Assembly (NCBI GenBank): GCA_034008185.1
Contig: CM067081.1
Coordinates: 152,860,258-152,924,257 of the forward strand
Length of the DNA stretch: 64,000 nt
Origin: Gorsachius magnificus
Taxonomy: Eukaryota; Chordata; Aves; Pelecaniformes; Ardeidae
Reading direction: 5' to 3'
The notes beneath the pieces were generated by a model, which did no database searches, was not told where the DNA came from, and saw only the letters and a program-made list of their open reading frames with translations. A program made the position numbers and the translations under genes. Each line of letters opens with the position of its first letter. The stretch's first letter is position 1. Below are positions 1 to 14,200 of the stretch, piece by piece.

Positions 1-3000
1 CTGTAAACCATGTGCTGAAAAACATCTTATTGCTTTTTGAAGTGATTCAAGTCCTTATACATCGCTGTCTTAAAGAAGTATCTTAGTGGAAAAATTTTGC
101 TGACACAAACTCCACAACGAATTTAGAACAAAACACAGATGCAGTATGGCAAATAATCTGAAAACGACGTTCCCGTGACAGGGAGGTGGCTATTTGTCTT
201 TCGTTAGTGTACTGTCTTCTCTAATTCTCCCTCCTTTCTGTCATTTAATGGAAAGCAGCTACCCCTGCCCCAGGCTTGCTGTTTTCATATTTGATATGGT
301 CGAATGAAAAAACATCTTTTTTTGTTTTGTTGGTTTGTTTTGTAACATACTTCCCTTATTTTCCCTCTTTTAAGACTCATCCGCATTCCAGATCTGTCCC
401 TGCTCCCAGATGGTACATTTCACAAGCATGGTTTACTGATAATTTTAAAAAGCCTTTTATTAAGTCAAAATTTAACAGGAAAAAATGGTCGATATATAAA
501 GAGCATAAATAAAAGATTTATTTTTCCTTATACATTGGTGCCACTGAAAGGAATAGTGATGGTGAATGTGGCAATAAATGTTTTCAGGAGGAAAGGTCAA
601 TGGTAATAATATCAAATTCTCATAAAACTCTTGTTTCAGTATATGAAGCAATGAAATGAAAGAAGATATATGTGCTATGTGCTGTCAAGCATTTGTAAGC
701 CCCATTGCAATAACAGTATCGGGCACCCCTTCTTGTGATCTTGACACGGCTATCAAAATGTTTACATGTTGTGCCTGTCCTCTTCAAACAGCACTTAAAA
801 TGAAGGCAGTACAAAACTGGAAATAACTGCATTCTTTGCAGGTCCTTGACTTCAAGTAATTATAGAAATATACACACAGTGGTACTCTGCAATTTACCTT
901 TTGACTTTTGCACTGAGAAATCCAACATGAGCCTTTTACATGAAACTAGATATAAAATGTCCATTCTGTGCATGGAAGAACTGAAGCCTAATCTCCGTTG
1001 TTACCTTTTAGTACTTAGTAATTTATTTTATACACATAGAAATAATGCACAGCATCAGTTGTTACATAAATTTCTATATTGCTATATAAGCATGCATTGC
1101 TATACATGAAAGTACTTGGTCATTTAGTTATTATTCATTAGGTCATAATCAGTGTCTTGTCTGACACAGACAAATACACTGAAATTAATGGGCTGGACAA
1201 GCTTCGTTGCACTGGTGTCTCATGGAGAGCTTGTCTTTGCTGCAGTACTAATTTGCACTGAACCTCAGGTGGGGACCTGAGCTCAGAGGGGCTTTTTCCT
1301 AGGACTTGCTCACCTGCTTCAGGATGTGGGCTGACATTCAAGTGCTGCTGCTGATACACACACTGGTAATTAAGTTACAAAAGCTCATAAAGCAGTGAAC
1401 CTCGTCACCCTTTTAACTGAAGCACTGTTAATAAAAATTGCTGTATTTTCCTGGGTGGTCACTCCAACTCAAACTAATTTCATGGGGAGATGACTACAGA
1501 GCACTGACTCCACCTGTTACAGAGCAAACAAAGTCTGAAAGCCCAGTATCTGGAAAAAAAAATACTGGAAGCACACTTGAATGACAACTTAACAAGATTA
1601 TTTATTTTGGCTGAGCCAATCAATACAGACAACATAACCCATAAGTGCTTCATACAAAAAGATACAAAATAATAGTATGTACATGTACATTGAGAGGAGA
1701 GATGGAGAACAGAGTGACCCTTGCAAGATTTGATTTTTTCCATAGAGTTGTAAATGAAACCAAACACAAAGATGTTCTCATTTTCACACCCTGAAAGGAA
1801 TACTTCTATGCTTCACATACAAGAGGTATCTGGTGCTTCACATAAGAAAAGCTTCTTGGACAGTATGAGTGACTGAAGCTCTGACATAAGCAGCGTCACC
1901 CCCTAAACAGGACAATACCTGTAGTCAACAGACTGATGTGATCTATTTATAAAAGCAAATATATCTACTTTTACCATGACAGACATGGAAACACTATGGA
2001 GTAACACAAATGTGACAATTTTTAATACTGTGCATCAGTTTTGGTAAAAAAGTTTTAAAAAACTGAAAGGCTTTTGTGTGAATATGCTATTTTGCCTTAA
2101 TGGGGGGTGAGAAAAGCATAAGCTGGAAAAATGTGATGCTGTGGAAAAGTTTGTCTACTGAAAATCTCTCTCAGTGCTGTTGGAGGGAAGAGAAATGCAT
2201 TGCTCAGCCTGTGCTGGACCTGCTGAGATAACTGCAGCTGATAATACAAGGACTGCAACGCACAAACCTGCCAGAGAGCAAGAGAAAATTGTGATGCTTC
2301 CCCTCTGCATGTGGTCATTTAACTGAGGTGATGGTTGGGAAGGGTGAGCTGGGAAGGCTAGAGTGAGCCAGCCCAGTGTCCATGTTACATTGCACTAATC
2401 TCTTTAAATCCTGAAACAATATGCTTGTATTTAAATTGCAAGCTCCTTAGCAGAGGATTATGCTTTGTCACATTTTCCCTTCTTACTGTTGGGTTTTCAC
2501 GTGACTGCAAAAGCATCCCTCCCACCGGCAGCATACCATTACTGGTCTAAACTGCAGCAGGACAGGAGACCTTAGCTCTCTCTGCTCCTCAAGAAGCAGC
2601 ATTAACAGGATTAAACGTGCCACCTCCAAGGGCCCCTGTCCCAAGAGTTCCTCGTTCTGAAGCTGCCACGCTTGGTGCCCATTACCACACTGTTGGTCAC
2701 GCAGGATGGCAGCAGCCCCTGACAGGGGCGCATGTAGGGTGGCTGTCCCTGCTTCTCCTAGGAACAGGAGCAACAGTGAGGTTTCATCTAGCAGGGCGAT
2801 AAGCCAGGCCAGGAGCTTGAAAACTCTCTGCCAGGCAGGGATTAGGCTGGAAATTAATATTTGAACATTACACCTGCTTTCTCTTAAAAACAAACAAACA
2901 AAACCTCCCCAACCCACAGACATTTCTCAGCAGCCTGCCTTATGAATGCTCACTGATAATAAGCCCTTGCTCCTTTCTTTATAGCACCTCACCAATAATT

Positions 3001-3483
3001 ACAAAAAAAAAACCCAGCTTCCCTTCACTGTTACAACTGCTTATTACCAAGTCTGTCTAAGTCTGTAAGTTCTCCGAGGCAGGTGTTTCTCACTCTCTCT
3101 GCCTACTGAGATGAGGACAGTAGAGACTGGATATTAAATGTGTGTCAGTAATCTGGCTGTAGCTTAAAAAGCAACAATAAAAAGCAGCCCTTAACTTTAA
3201 GTAGGTATTGGCTTATTAACTGCTACAGCTAGTATTGTTATAAACAAAGGCAGGTTTGGTGGAACTGGTATTTACTATCCTATACGCTTGGCCCATTCTT
3301 TCCTCCTACTGAAGTCTGAGCAGGTACTTCATGTACCCTGCATCGTCTTACTCAGTAATTCACCAGAAATTCCTGAAGTCATGTAAGTACTGAAGCCTGG
3401 AACAGGCTCTGAAATGGTGTAGTCATAATCTAAATAACATTTAAAGAATGTCTAATAGTGTGCTAGAACTTGTAACACTGGAT
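1..3483. other. unique non-coding DNA
   Basis: No repeat family, RNA gene or coding region was recognised. The stretch is AT-rich, with a moderately GC-richer patch near 2,500-2,830. Reading frames there are open on both strands, but they show no domain or motif and look like chance. Short A-runs occur near 1,554 and 3,001. Confidence 0.6.
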
Positions 3484-3625
3484 TCATAGAATTGCAGAAA
3501 AAATAAAGTTGGAGATGCTTGGAGATCACCTAGTTCAACCTGCTCAAAGCAGAGCCAGCTACAAGAGCAGGTGGCTCGGGGTCTTGTCTAAACAAGTTGT
3601 AAATACATCCAAGGATGGACACTGC
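3484..3625 (-). repeat. old CR1 LINE 3'-end fragment
   Basis: On the plus strand this reads as the reverse complement of a CR1 3' end. It starts with a decayed octamer (TCATAGAATTGCAG), followed by GATCACCTAGTTCAACCTGC, CAAAGCAGAGCCAGCTA and ATCCAAGGATGGA, the usual order in CR1 elements. Many substitutions separate it from the young copies at 24.9 and 57.9 kb, so it is an older insertion. The similarity fades after about 3,625, which fits the usual 5' truncation of CR1. No coding capacity remains. Confidence 0.65.
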
Positions 3626-3834
3626 TTCTAGTGTCTGTTAGAGATTTGCTAATCAGAATCACAATCACTGACCATTTTGATGAGAGGACATCCCCACAGC
3701 GTTTTTACTCTGTCCCATTTCCCAATACTAGGCTTCTCATTAGAGAAAGAAAGGCTTTTTTGATAAAGTTGGGTTAAATCTAAAGAGATTGTCTAGCTAA
3801 AAGTTGAGAAACTGACCAAGCTGTCTTGCATTCT

Positions 3835-3905
3835 TTAAATTGCTTGGGCCAAATCCAGAAGCTCTTCCTTGGGTCAGACTCCCACTGAAGTCAATTCAGT
3901 TTAAA
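3835..3905. repeat. possible ancient interspersed repeat relic
   Basis: The pieces TGGGCCAAATCCAG and CAGACTCCCACTGAAGTC resemble motifs I remember from an old sauropsid repeat class. The match is short and from memory only. It could also be unique sequence. Confidence 0.25.
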
Positions 3906-6900
3906 TATGTAGCTTATTTGCAGTTTCTGCTAGATTAATCCCTTACCCCAGCTCCTGATCTGGACTGGCTGTTGAGGTTCAGTCTTTCTGACTCTTGTCG
4001 TTAGTTAGCAAGAGGATTTTTATGCCATTTCTTCTCTCCTTCCTGAATATGTGGTGCCAAAGGCACGGTTGAATGCATTTGTAAGTCAGGCTGACCTGAA
4101 CACTCAGGAAGCATGGGAGAGTAATGAATGAGGAGCTAGAACCAGATTGGCCTGGTTTTAAAGGACAGTTGTCCATTGGTGACCTTGCTAAGTGTCTGGT
4201 CACAGAGTTTCCTTGTTTGTGTCCCCGTTTCTTAGAGTTTCACAACACGTGCTTCAGAGCACCGCCTCTAGTGGCTGCTGCTTAGCTGCTCTTCCAGCAT
4301 CTTTCTTTGCTGGCTCCCTCAAAGAGGCTCAGGGCTCACTCATACCTGAGATGACAGCTCCTGGCCAAACCTTGGCCTCTGCTAAAGGCTATGGAAAAGG
4401 AAAGTGGGAACTTGAGAGCTGGGGCGATGAGAAAAAGGGGGACAGTGCTCTCCCATTAGCTATAATCACCTTAGGGCCTTGAAGGGGAAGAGTTGCAGCA
4501 TTGCTGTGCAGCCTTTTTTCTTTCCTCTCCTCATCTATAGAAGGACACGGCTCAAAGAACCAGTGTGTGGAAGAAACATGGATTCAGAGGAAAAAGGTCT
4601 AATCAGCAAGCAAGAAATTTGGCAGGGAGTGTATCTTTTAACAGAAGAACATAAAGGAAATGCTATAATCTGTGGTGTCTGAGGAGATCCGGGGAATGGC
4701 ACAGAACAACACTAAATAGCACAAAGGTTTAAATGTGGATATGTGGCATCATAAAAGTGCACATATGACATACAAATCCAGCATTTTTCAGCACAAATCC
4801 CACATAACATTCAGTCTTTAGAAATGCATGGGCCCTGAGCTTGCTTTCTTTACAGAGGGAAATAAATGCAGTGAAAAATTTCACTGATTGTGATACCAAT
4901 ATCTGGGAAGACTAAAATCTCAAGACAGTCTGGCAAACTCCAGCCAAAAAAAATACTGTGGGCTACTTCTTAAAAATTATGTGGTTTAAAGGACAGAGAC
5001 AGAAAACTGCCTGTACAATTCATCCATAACACAGCCTAGCACCAACTAGATCCAGGTTCAGAAAACAGATGCCGTCACCAGTGCGGAGCAGGGAAAAGCT
5101 TTCTTACACAATGTGCTGTGGCTTGCAAAAACTTTTAGGAGCTGAAATAAGGTCACCTACTTTTTCTTTCTGGAAAATAATAAAAATGATGAAAAAATGC
5201 CAGCCAGGGTTTTGGAGTTCTGATCTAAAACCTGCAGGGACTGGTTTTAAACCATACACTAACTTCTTTCCTTCATATTGGCCCAAGGCAATTAGTAACA
5301 CACCTTTACCCACTCTCTGAGACCTTAATTGGCTCCCCTGCACTGTGAGCAAGGCTATGAGGAAGGCCTCACATCCTCCCTCCTCCACCTCATTGCATGG
5401 GTGTGCAAGGAGGAAAATACAGTACATCCCATGTAAAACAGCTGCAGTTGTTTGGGGTTTTTTTTTCAGCAACCTGGTATGCAGGCAGAACTTGTCACTA
5501 GAAAGAACAGAGGGGAAATTTCCTGGAGAGATGGGGCAGGGAGGAAAAATTATATGCCTTAGAAGTGAGCCTGTTAAAAATCAAAAGGCTGGGAGTTTCG
5601 AAGGCTCCTGAGGAAATTAAGCAGTAAATCCAGGTGAGTCAGAGGAGGCGAGTATCAGTGGAGTTATATGTAAGTTCTTCTTGGGAGTCTGGACTAGACT
5701 GAAAAAACAAAGAAAAATCTTTGAAATAATTTCATATGTGGATTTGTCAGCAACATTTTTCATGTTCTAGATATTTGAAATAAATGGTTTTGTTATAAGA
5801 AGCAACCTTCTAAATAGATATGGGATGAAAACCCTATCCCAAGCTTTGTGAAATTAAAATTGGATCCAAATTTGTGGTTTGGCGCTGTCTCAAATTGAAT
5901 AGCTCGGACCGGAAAAGGCACCAGTAGAATGTTCATTGCCAGGAGAAACAAAGAACAAGAGGTACGTGGTGTAGCCAGTGCACATCACCTGCTGGCCCAT
6001 GACAGCTTATGTTAATGGAAGGAAGGATAGGTCCCCATCCTGCAAATATCCTTTTTCCTCCAAAGAGCTTTCTGTCTGCTCCCCAGCACTGCCAGAACTT
6101 GTCATGGGCTCCCTAAATTCAGGGAATGATCACAATATCCTGTTCTAGTTAGGGCCTACAGGAATTAAGAATGTTCTTTAGTTGAAACTCACATATAAAT
6201 TATATTTTTAGAAAGGTCAAAACCAGCTGGGAGAAATTTAGAGTAAATATGCAAGAATGTTATTGCAATTTTTTTTTATAACACCAGTTCGGCTGTGCAT
6301 AAAAAAGAAACCGAGAAACCAGAATACAAGCAAACATCTGTGCTGAATTGACAAAGAGGCCATTCAGCAGTGGCAATATGAAGTTGCTACTGGCCTGATT
6401 AGACCTTTAGTCAAATACAGTCCCCTTTCCTTCACCGCACTTGATGCTGTCATCATAGGAACCCCCCATTAATAAAACTAAAAGCCTGTGCTTTCCCAAG
6501 TGAAGCTCACCAATGTATGATGTGATCAGCATGTGTTTACAAACCCCATCTTTACATGCAAAAAAGCGTACAGGAACATGGTGCTGGTGTTGATTGCTTG
6601 CTGCTTCATTCTCTCTTCTCAATATCAAGGCCGGATCCCACCTTTGTGGCTCATTTTCCTTTCTGTCTGCTTTATCAAAGCCCTGCTGCACTCTGCTGTG
6701 ATGGACGTCTTGCTGCTGGAGGCTGACATGCTCCTGTACCAGCAAAAGCAACAGCATTCATGGTTGCCCTGAATATTAAGGCTGCAGCTGTGGGTCGCCT
6801 TGTTGCCAACACTGGCCCTGCTTTGCCTGCATGTCAGCCAGTGGGTAAGCCTGCATGTCACAAGGCAGGGTGTTGGACAACTGCTTTGGCTAAGTTGAGG

Positions 6901-9900
6901 GGACAGTGTGACTGATGTTTGGCATTCCCTGCTTTTCCTAGCAATCCCAGGCAAAGGAGATGCTCCACAAGAAAGTATCTTCTGAGCTATCTCTGCACGA
7001 GTCAGCCTGTGTCTACTTGTCAGTCTGTCCAGGCTGACTTTGTTGGGTGCTGCAGCAGCAAACACACACCAATGTTTACACAAGCAACAGGCAGATCAAT
7101 AGGTTGAAGAATACGTTGCCGGCAGCACTCTAACTACATGCAGTTTTACTTTGGACTAGGTATAGTCTGGTGTCCTGAACCAAACATCCCTAAAGTGAAT
7201 ACAGCCACAGCAAAGTCACGATTCAACCTGCTGAACTTCAGAGATTGAACAGAAATCCTTAACTGGTCTCTCTGGAGCCCCTCTCTCTTTACTGACTTCC
7301 AGGGAACAGAATGCAACCAAGCTCCATGCTTCAGCATCTGAGTTTAAAGTTCAGTGGTGTGAATCTTGCTGCACTCGATGAACCTACTCTCACTCAGACG
7401 TAGGTTCTGCCAACACTCTGGACATATCCCATGAACTTGCTCCTTGTTTTGATGCTTGACCTTCTCCTTATTTGTAACTAACATTCTTAATGTAAAAATA
7501 ACAAACCAGACTAAAAATTATCTCCCTGCTACATTGGACACTGTTATATCTGAAGGGACTGTTAATAACAAAGGAAGCTTTCCAAGCAGCAAAAAAGAAA
7601 AGTTTTCAGACTTCCTTTTTTGTTGCTTATTAAGACTTCCAACAGCCTTTTTTTTTAATATCCTTTTTCCTTCCACTGTCTCGTATCTCACAGTCATTTT
7701 TAAATTTAAAGCATGTGTGTCCCAAATATGATCTTATGGCAATGCATCTTGTCCTAACCTGTGGGTTTGTTTGTGTTTTTTTTTTTCTTTTGATTCAAGT
7801 CAGTGGAATTTTCTGCCATATTTTGTGTTATTTAAATGACTATGTGGAAGCAGAGCATTTAATGAGACACATCTGACACTTCTTCCTGTCAAAGGGTAAG
7901 CCCAGCTGTGAAGCTAGAGCAGCTTGGGCTGTACAGAGCTCATTAACCTCATACTTGAAAAGCTGTGTGCCACAATTATTGAACCAGCTGTGAGCAGAGG
8001 GGCTAAGAGGTGGCTTTGAGCTCCCTCCGCAACAGCAGGGCCATAGGCAGGCTCCACCAGAGGAGAAAGCACTCATTCCAGCCACTCCGGAGGGTAAGGG
8101 TGCAGCACAGTCCTTTTCATTCACAGATTTCTACTACCTATTCTTTTATTTGGTAGAGGAAAACTTTCCCCATCTTTCTTCTTTGCCCCTATGCCCTGAC
8201 CCCACACATGCACATTGTGCTTCTCTCATCTTCTCTGCCTCACAATGCCTCTCACAGCAGAACTCCTGAGCAACAGCAGCCCGGTAATGCTCACGTCCAA
8301 ATGTCTGTTTGAAAAGCATCACTTTTCCAAATGATATAAATAATCCAAGGATTAGCTCTACAGCATTTGATCTCTGACCAAGGCATTTGTTGCTATTGTC
8401 TAGTTTTCATCTTGTACTGCTCTTGGATATGAAGTCTTGCTGGCTTGCTCTTTGCCAAGAATCACAGCGACTGAGGCCCTGGTGATACAAGTTTTGTTCT
8501 GAAAGTATTTCTGATTTTCTCCTTTTCCCTTCATTTTCCTTTCTGTCTCTTTTGATCAACCTGCACATTCTTTCCTTAAAAAGCTCACAGATTAGGATGG
8601 TATGAGTCAGCTGGACTATGAAGATTTATTTTGAGTAAGAGTCAGCCTGCTGTAGAAGTCTGCCAGTGTGGCATTTTTCAGTAATACATCTCCTGGTTGA
8701 GTTTATCTTCTCAATTTGAGAACTACAAAGCCCATATAAGTTTTTAGATTAGAAAGTTGAACTTGTCTATTGAGGGTTTTGATACTTCAGTGTTCAGGCT
8801 AGGGACTTCCCGTTGGATAGTGACCTCCTGAATATTCCCCCAAACATGATAGCACCTGCCCTTCATTTTGCATAATGTTTGCAAAATGTATGTGAAGGCA
8901 TGGTTTGATATTTTCTGCATTTTCCCACAAGATGGCACACTTTTCTTATGGTAGCTGTACCGTGCGTGCTAAAACACCTAAGAGTAATGCTTTCTGTATG
9001 TGACAGCAATAAAGCAATTTACTCTGTAGAAGTCCGTTGCTTTATTTTGCTCATAATTAGTTGATTTACCCTGGCTACTTGTCTTAGAGAATCTTGCCTT
9101 CTCTCTTAACTTCCTGTTCTTCTCCCATCACTTCCTTTCCCAGCCCTCAGAAGACCTGTGTCCATGCCTTCACAAGGTAGGCTTCCCACACGCTTGAACT
9201 TCAGTGTGTGATGCTTGAAGAACACATTTTGGGAACTGTGCCCTTTAGCTTCATGACCACTTTATCTTGTAGGTAAAGGACAAACCATTTCTGGTGTTCA
9301 ACAAGGTGAATATTTTGATCTCCATGCTGAGCACTGGGAGAAGAACAGAGACAAGGGTGTTTCTCATCAAAATATGTTCAGAAAATTTGGAGTTAGTTTC
9401 TCATGGTTTTTTGTTTTGTTTGGGGGAGGGCGGGTTGGTGCAAAATGTGCCACCAGTTGTCCCTTATTTTCCACCTGTGTCAATATACTTGACGTACTCC
9501 AGGCTTACTGAGAAACTAGTTACAATATGCACAGGAAGAAGCTGTCATCAAACATTTTTACTAATGACCTATGCACAGTTTTGTTGACACAACTGGAATT
9601 TTCTTTGTGGTGTGTGCTACTTTAAACAAAAATTGATTTCAAATGTCTTTTAGTTGCTGTTATGAAGCATCCATCAGAGTAATTTCTTTCTGGCTTAATA
9701 CACTTTGAACCACCCCATGAACAAAACTTATGGTATATGATCATGGATAAACCAGGGAATGGGTGATAGACAACTTAGATGTCCTAGAGATTGTGCCCAA
9801 GGAAGGAACTTCGCAGCATGAAATGGCTTAGTTTTAAAAATTTCAAAAATAAGCATTGTGCTAGTGACATGAAAATGCCTACAGGAACTTTTAGAAACTA

Positions 9901-10397
9901 TTTTTCCCTTTGGAATAGGAGTAAAATAGTCTACATGTTTCACAGGGATAGTGAGCCTTTGACATTATGCTGGACAAGTTGTGAAACTCATGCACATTGC
10001 GAAGCCCTGTTACAGAAAATACAGAATCCTGCAATAGTGTCAAGTTTCAAGAGAGAACTATTACATCCCCCAACCCTCTACTTACATAAAGAGTTTATAC
10101 TATTTCTCCTCTCCTCTAGTCTCAAGAAAGACTTCATTTTCCCTGACAAAACCAGTCAATTACATTGAATGAGAAAGAGCTATCTTAGGTCTTAAAGTCT
10201 AGCTTAAGTCTTAAAAAGAAGTCTTCAGATGACTAGGTGGAGGGTTGGTTTGGTTGCTTTCTTTAGTTTTTTTATGTAATGGAGGTGGCCAACCAGCATG
10301 CCTCAAACTTTTTCTCCTGCATAGCTCTGTCTCTGTATTATGTAATTAAACATAATGCAAGGTATGCTTCTACTGTACACATTCCTCATAAGCTGGG
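3906..10397. other. unique non-coding DNA
   Basis: No gene or interspersed repeat was recognised. Several short open frames exist on both strands, the longest at 6,625-7,083 (minus), but none carries a recognisable domain. T-rich runs occur near 7,647 and 7,780. A small inverted repeat at 8,864-8,888 is listed separately. Confidence 0.55.
8864..8888. repeat. 9-bp inverted repeat with 7-nt loop
   Basis: The arms CATTTTGCA (8,864-8,872) and TGCAAAATG (8,880-8,888) are perfectly complementary around the loop TAATGTT. Flanking bases (GCCCTT on the left, GAAGGC on the right) could extend the stem past a bulge. No function is implied, since AT-rich DNA produces such structures by chance. Confidence 0.5.
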
Positions 10398-11234
10398 CAT
10401 AGAATCATAGAATAATAGAATCAGTAAGGTTGGAAAAGACCTCCAAGATCATCAAGTCCAACTGTCAACCCAACACCACCATGTCCCAAAGTGCCACGTC
10501 TACATGTTTTTTGAACACCTCCAGGGATGGTGACCCCACCACCTCTCTGGGCGGCCCGTTCCAATGCTTGACTACTCTTTCAATAAAGACATTTTTCCTA
10601 ATATCCAATACAAACCTCCCCTGGTGCAACATGAAGCCATTTCCTCTCCTCCTATTGCTTCTGACTTGGAGAAGAGACCAACACCCACCTCACCACACCC
10701 TCGTTTCAGGTAGTTGCAGAGAGCGATAAGGTCTCTCCTCAGCCTTCTCTTCTCCAGGCTAAACAACCCCAGTTCCCTCAGCCACTGCTCATAAGAGTTG
10801 TGCTCCAGACCCCTCACCAGCTTTGTTGCCCTTCTCTGGACACCCTTCAGTGTCTCAATGTCCTTCTTGAACTGAGGGGCCTAAAATTGAACACAGTATT
10901 CAAGGTACAGCCTCACCAGTGCTGAGTACAGGGGAAGGATGACTTCCCTGGTCCTGCTGGCCACACTATTCCTGATACAAGCCAGGATCCCGTTGACCCT
11001 GTTGGCCACCTGGGCACACTGCTGGCTCATATTCAGTCACCTGTTGACCAGTACCCCCAGATCCCTCTCTGCCAAGCAGCTTTCCAGCCACTCTTCCCCA
11101 AGTCTGCAGCGTTGCATGGGGTTGTTGTGACCCGAGTGCAGGACCTGGCACTTGGCCTTGTTGAACCTCATAAAACTGACCTTGGCCCATCAATCCAGCC
11201 TGTCCAGGTCCCTCTGTAGAGGCTTCCTACCCTC
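10398..11234 (-). repeat. CR1 LINE, 3' half, 5'-truncated
   Basis: This is an avian CR1 inserted in minus orientation. The plus strand opens with the octamer tail (CATAGAATCATAGAAT), then AAGGTTGGAAAAGACCTCCA and AGTCCAACTGTCAACCCAAC. The GTCAACCCAACACCACCATG segment separates it from the subfamily at 24.9 and 57.9 kb. The reverse complement of the reverse-transcriptase C-terminal coding region follows up to the truncation near 11,234. Residual ORF2 sequence is visible on the minus strand at 10,572-10,817, with the family hallmark [20 protein letters not shown]. The rest of the frame is broken by stops and indels, so no functional product is expected. It carries only about 0.8 kb of the several-kb parent element, as is usual for dead-on-arrival CR1 copies. 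Confidence 0.95.
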
Positions 11235-14200
11235 AAAATAAAATAAAGACAGACCTCACTGATATCAATTTAGTAGAAATAATCATAAAATAAGCTGTTA
11301 GCCTACCTTATTAACTTAGCTGAAGTATTTTCTATCATATGCTTGCAGTAACCAAATCAGAGGGAAGGAGAGAAAGAGGGAGTTAATATTTCAGCACCCT
11401 ACCTAATGCATAAGTACATTGAGTCAATATGTTCAGTAGCTGGAGAAGAAGGACCTGGGAGAAGCAGCCTGCAGTTAACAGCAGTAACTCTCCTACTATC
11501 TGCAAGTCTTTTTTTCCCTCAGAACTGATAACAGACACTGAAAAGCAGGCTCACCATCAGTGCTATTTGTAGAATTTTTTTTCTTTTTTTTTTTTCTTAC
11601 ACACCATGAACTTCTCTTTTCTTCATTAAAGTTTGTTATGGATGCCTTTTGGAACAAAGCACATGCCGACCTGCTGCAACAAGTTTCACTGTTAGAGACT
11701 CAGCACTGCTCCTCTCTGGGCGGGAATGTCCCATTCCTTTGCCTCTGTCATGCCGGTGGATCCTGTCTCTCAGACAGAATGACTATAGGGCATAATCATA
11801 TATTCAGAAATACGTTCTACTTGAACACTTCAAATCCTATTATGCCAGCACTCACATAACTTTTTTCTCATGCTCCATTAGAGGCCAAGCTCTTTTATCC
11901 CACCCTGTATTTCCCTTAGGTCACTGCAGCTTCATCTCAAAGCAAGTGACAAGCCAGGGACTTGCAGCACCATTGGCAGAGGTATGTTCATTTTGAATTG
12001 ACTTCAAATAAAGTTTCAGCTGAGTTCAGCAAACCAAACATTCTAATTTGGGAACATCAACACTAACCATTTCAGTCAAAAATGTTAAAACAAAACACAA
12101 CAACTTTCCAAGGTATTATTTCAAGAAAATGTTAAAATATCAGCAATTCCTCTGGAATGGAAATCGTGATTCACGGTCTAGTTTATCTACAGGCAAAGGG
12201 AATCACTGTGTAAAGGAGATACAAAAAGACCTTCTGAGCAAAATCAAGTGAAGGAATATTAAAGAGCCTTGCTGTTCAAGCCCCCCACTGCTGAGGGTCA
12301 AATATGGAAGACAGTATCAAAGCCACCGAAAAATTGTGCATAATGCTACATAAGATGATGCCAGCGGTCCAGGTTTTAATAGTCCCTGGCACTTATATTG
12401 GCATGAGCCACTACCATACAATCCCCTGAATGGTTTTTTGAGGTGAATGGTAAATGTTGAGCAGCCTAAGAGAGATGCAGCATTCCTCTCTCACCCTCAC
12501 AAGTCTGCCAGCCAGGCAGAAGTCAATGGGACAGGGAAGCATTGGCCTCTATTGATTGCTCCACAGAACAGTCTAACCCTTGGTCTTGCTAAATTGTCAT
12601 CTTCTGACTCACTGCTTGTGGGTTTTTTGGGTTTTATAGATTTTCCTGTTGGTGTTTTTGTCTTAAGCCTTTGGGTGACTATACCTGACCAAATAATTCC
12701 ATGTCTGTCTTTGTGCTAGCCTTTATTCTCTTGCAAGGCTTTGTCTTATGCATTCACTCACAGAACAACTACAGTTAAACAAAAAAAAAGACATTAAGTA
12801 GATGCTTTTGACTCTTTCACATATACTTTTATCCTTCACCTACTGTTTCTATCCCACTCTCTTTCTAGACCCAGGAGAGAGAAGCATATCAATAAGCAGT
12901 GACATGTTATGGAAACCAGAAAAAAGAGCTATGGCCACACATTTTTTTTCTCTGAGTAATGAAATGGAAATAAATAGTGGGATAAAAATTTTAATACAGG
13001 CATCAGTGAAACAGTTTACAGTCTCCTGCTTTGCATCTGTGGCAAGGTTATTTGGATCAGTAGTTCCCTTCCTGCTACTACATGATTTTTCCCAGCAAGC
13101 TCTGGAGGAGAATGGTGGCTGTGAAGAAGATAAGATGCCATTTTTAACTTTCCTTCAAAGTATCTGGATTTAAAAGAGGTTGTTGTTTTGGGTTTTCTTA
13201 AGTCACCTTAAACAAGCTTGCCTTCCTGCTCTTCTTCATTCTAATCACTTGGGGTTTAAATGTATTCAAGTCATGGAGAGATAAAAGAATGAATGTGATT
13301 CTAATATCGTGTCTCCTGTCTCTCAAGCACAAGCAGCGAGCTCCCTCCTGAGCAGGGAGGGGAAAGATAGGGAAAGATTTCTTTTTCTTGCATGGGGGGA
13401 CCTGCCAGGAACACTGAAAGCCCCTGTGCTCCTGTCACCCCTGAACTCCAGCTCTGCACACATTGCTAATCCTTGTCATTTCCCCATGCTGCTGCACCAC
13501 ATTCTCCTTTTTGATTTCCTTCTGTACCTACCTAAGCCCAAGGAAAGAAAGACTCTGTAGAACACAGATCATACTGGAGGGCCAGCAGCAAGAGCAGCCT
13601 TTGCATTAGGCAGCAGTTACCACTGTGAAGAAACATTTTTCCATAGCACCTTTTGCCTGGTTACCAGCCTGCCTTTCCAGTGAACCCTTGGCCATCCAAG
13701 GTGACTGCAAGAGGCAGCCCCTCAACTCCACCTGAGAGGCTGCATCGGCTCATGAGGCTGGTTGCCACCAGGGCCAGGGAAGCAGAGCTGGGCTAGGGGC
13801 TCTCCCGAGGAATCACTTATGCCAGCTGGAGTGTGAGGAAAAAATGATCAGCTAAATGAGCCAGTGAGTTCACGAGGAGAAGAGTGAAAGGAGCAACTGT
13901 CTGCCTCAGGGATGCCAAACACAGAGTCATAGGGTTTCATCCAACATGCTGGGTAGCGGGGGCTTCAATTCTTGCAGCCATCAACTGTATGTATGACATT
14001 AGACCTGGCAATTTCCCTGCAGCTGGGGGAAGCCAACCTCCAGACCACCTTGTTGATTTTAATAACATAAGAAGGAAATCTCTCTGTGATAGGATTTTGG
14101 AGGCAAAATGCTTAAACATAAAGAAGAGTGATCATCTCCTTGACCTCAGGCCAGTTTGCAGAGTGGAAAGTTATGTCCATGGTGAGATCTAGTTTTGACC

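Noticed and set aside
2483..2923. 146-codon Leu-rich open frame (minus)
   Set aside because: Lies in a GC-richer patch with fewer stops. The Leu-rich parts do not form a convincing membrane protein or known domain.
6625..7083. 152-codon open frame (minus)
   Set aside because: Rich in Ser, Cys and Arg with no recognisable motif; a shadow of ordinary non-coding DNA.
12505..12545. AGAAGTCAATGGGACAGGG resembling an old sauropsid repeat motif
   Set aside because: Only a dozen bases match and there is no flanking similarity.
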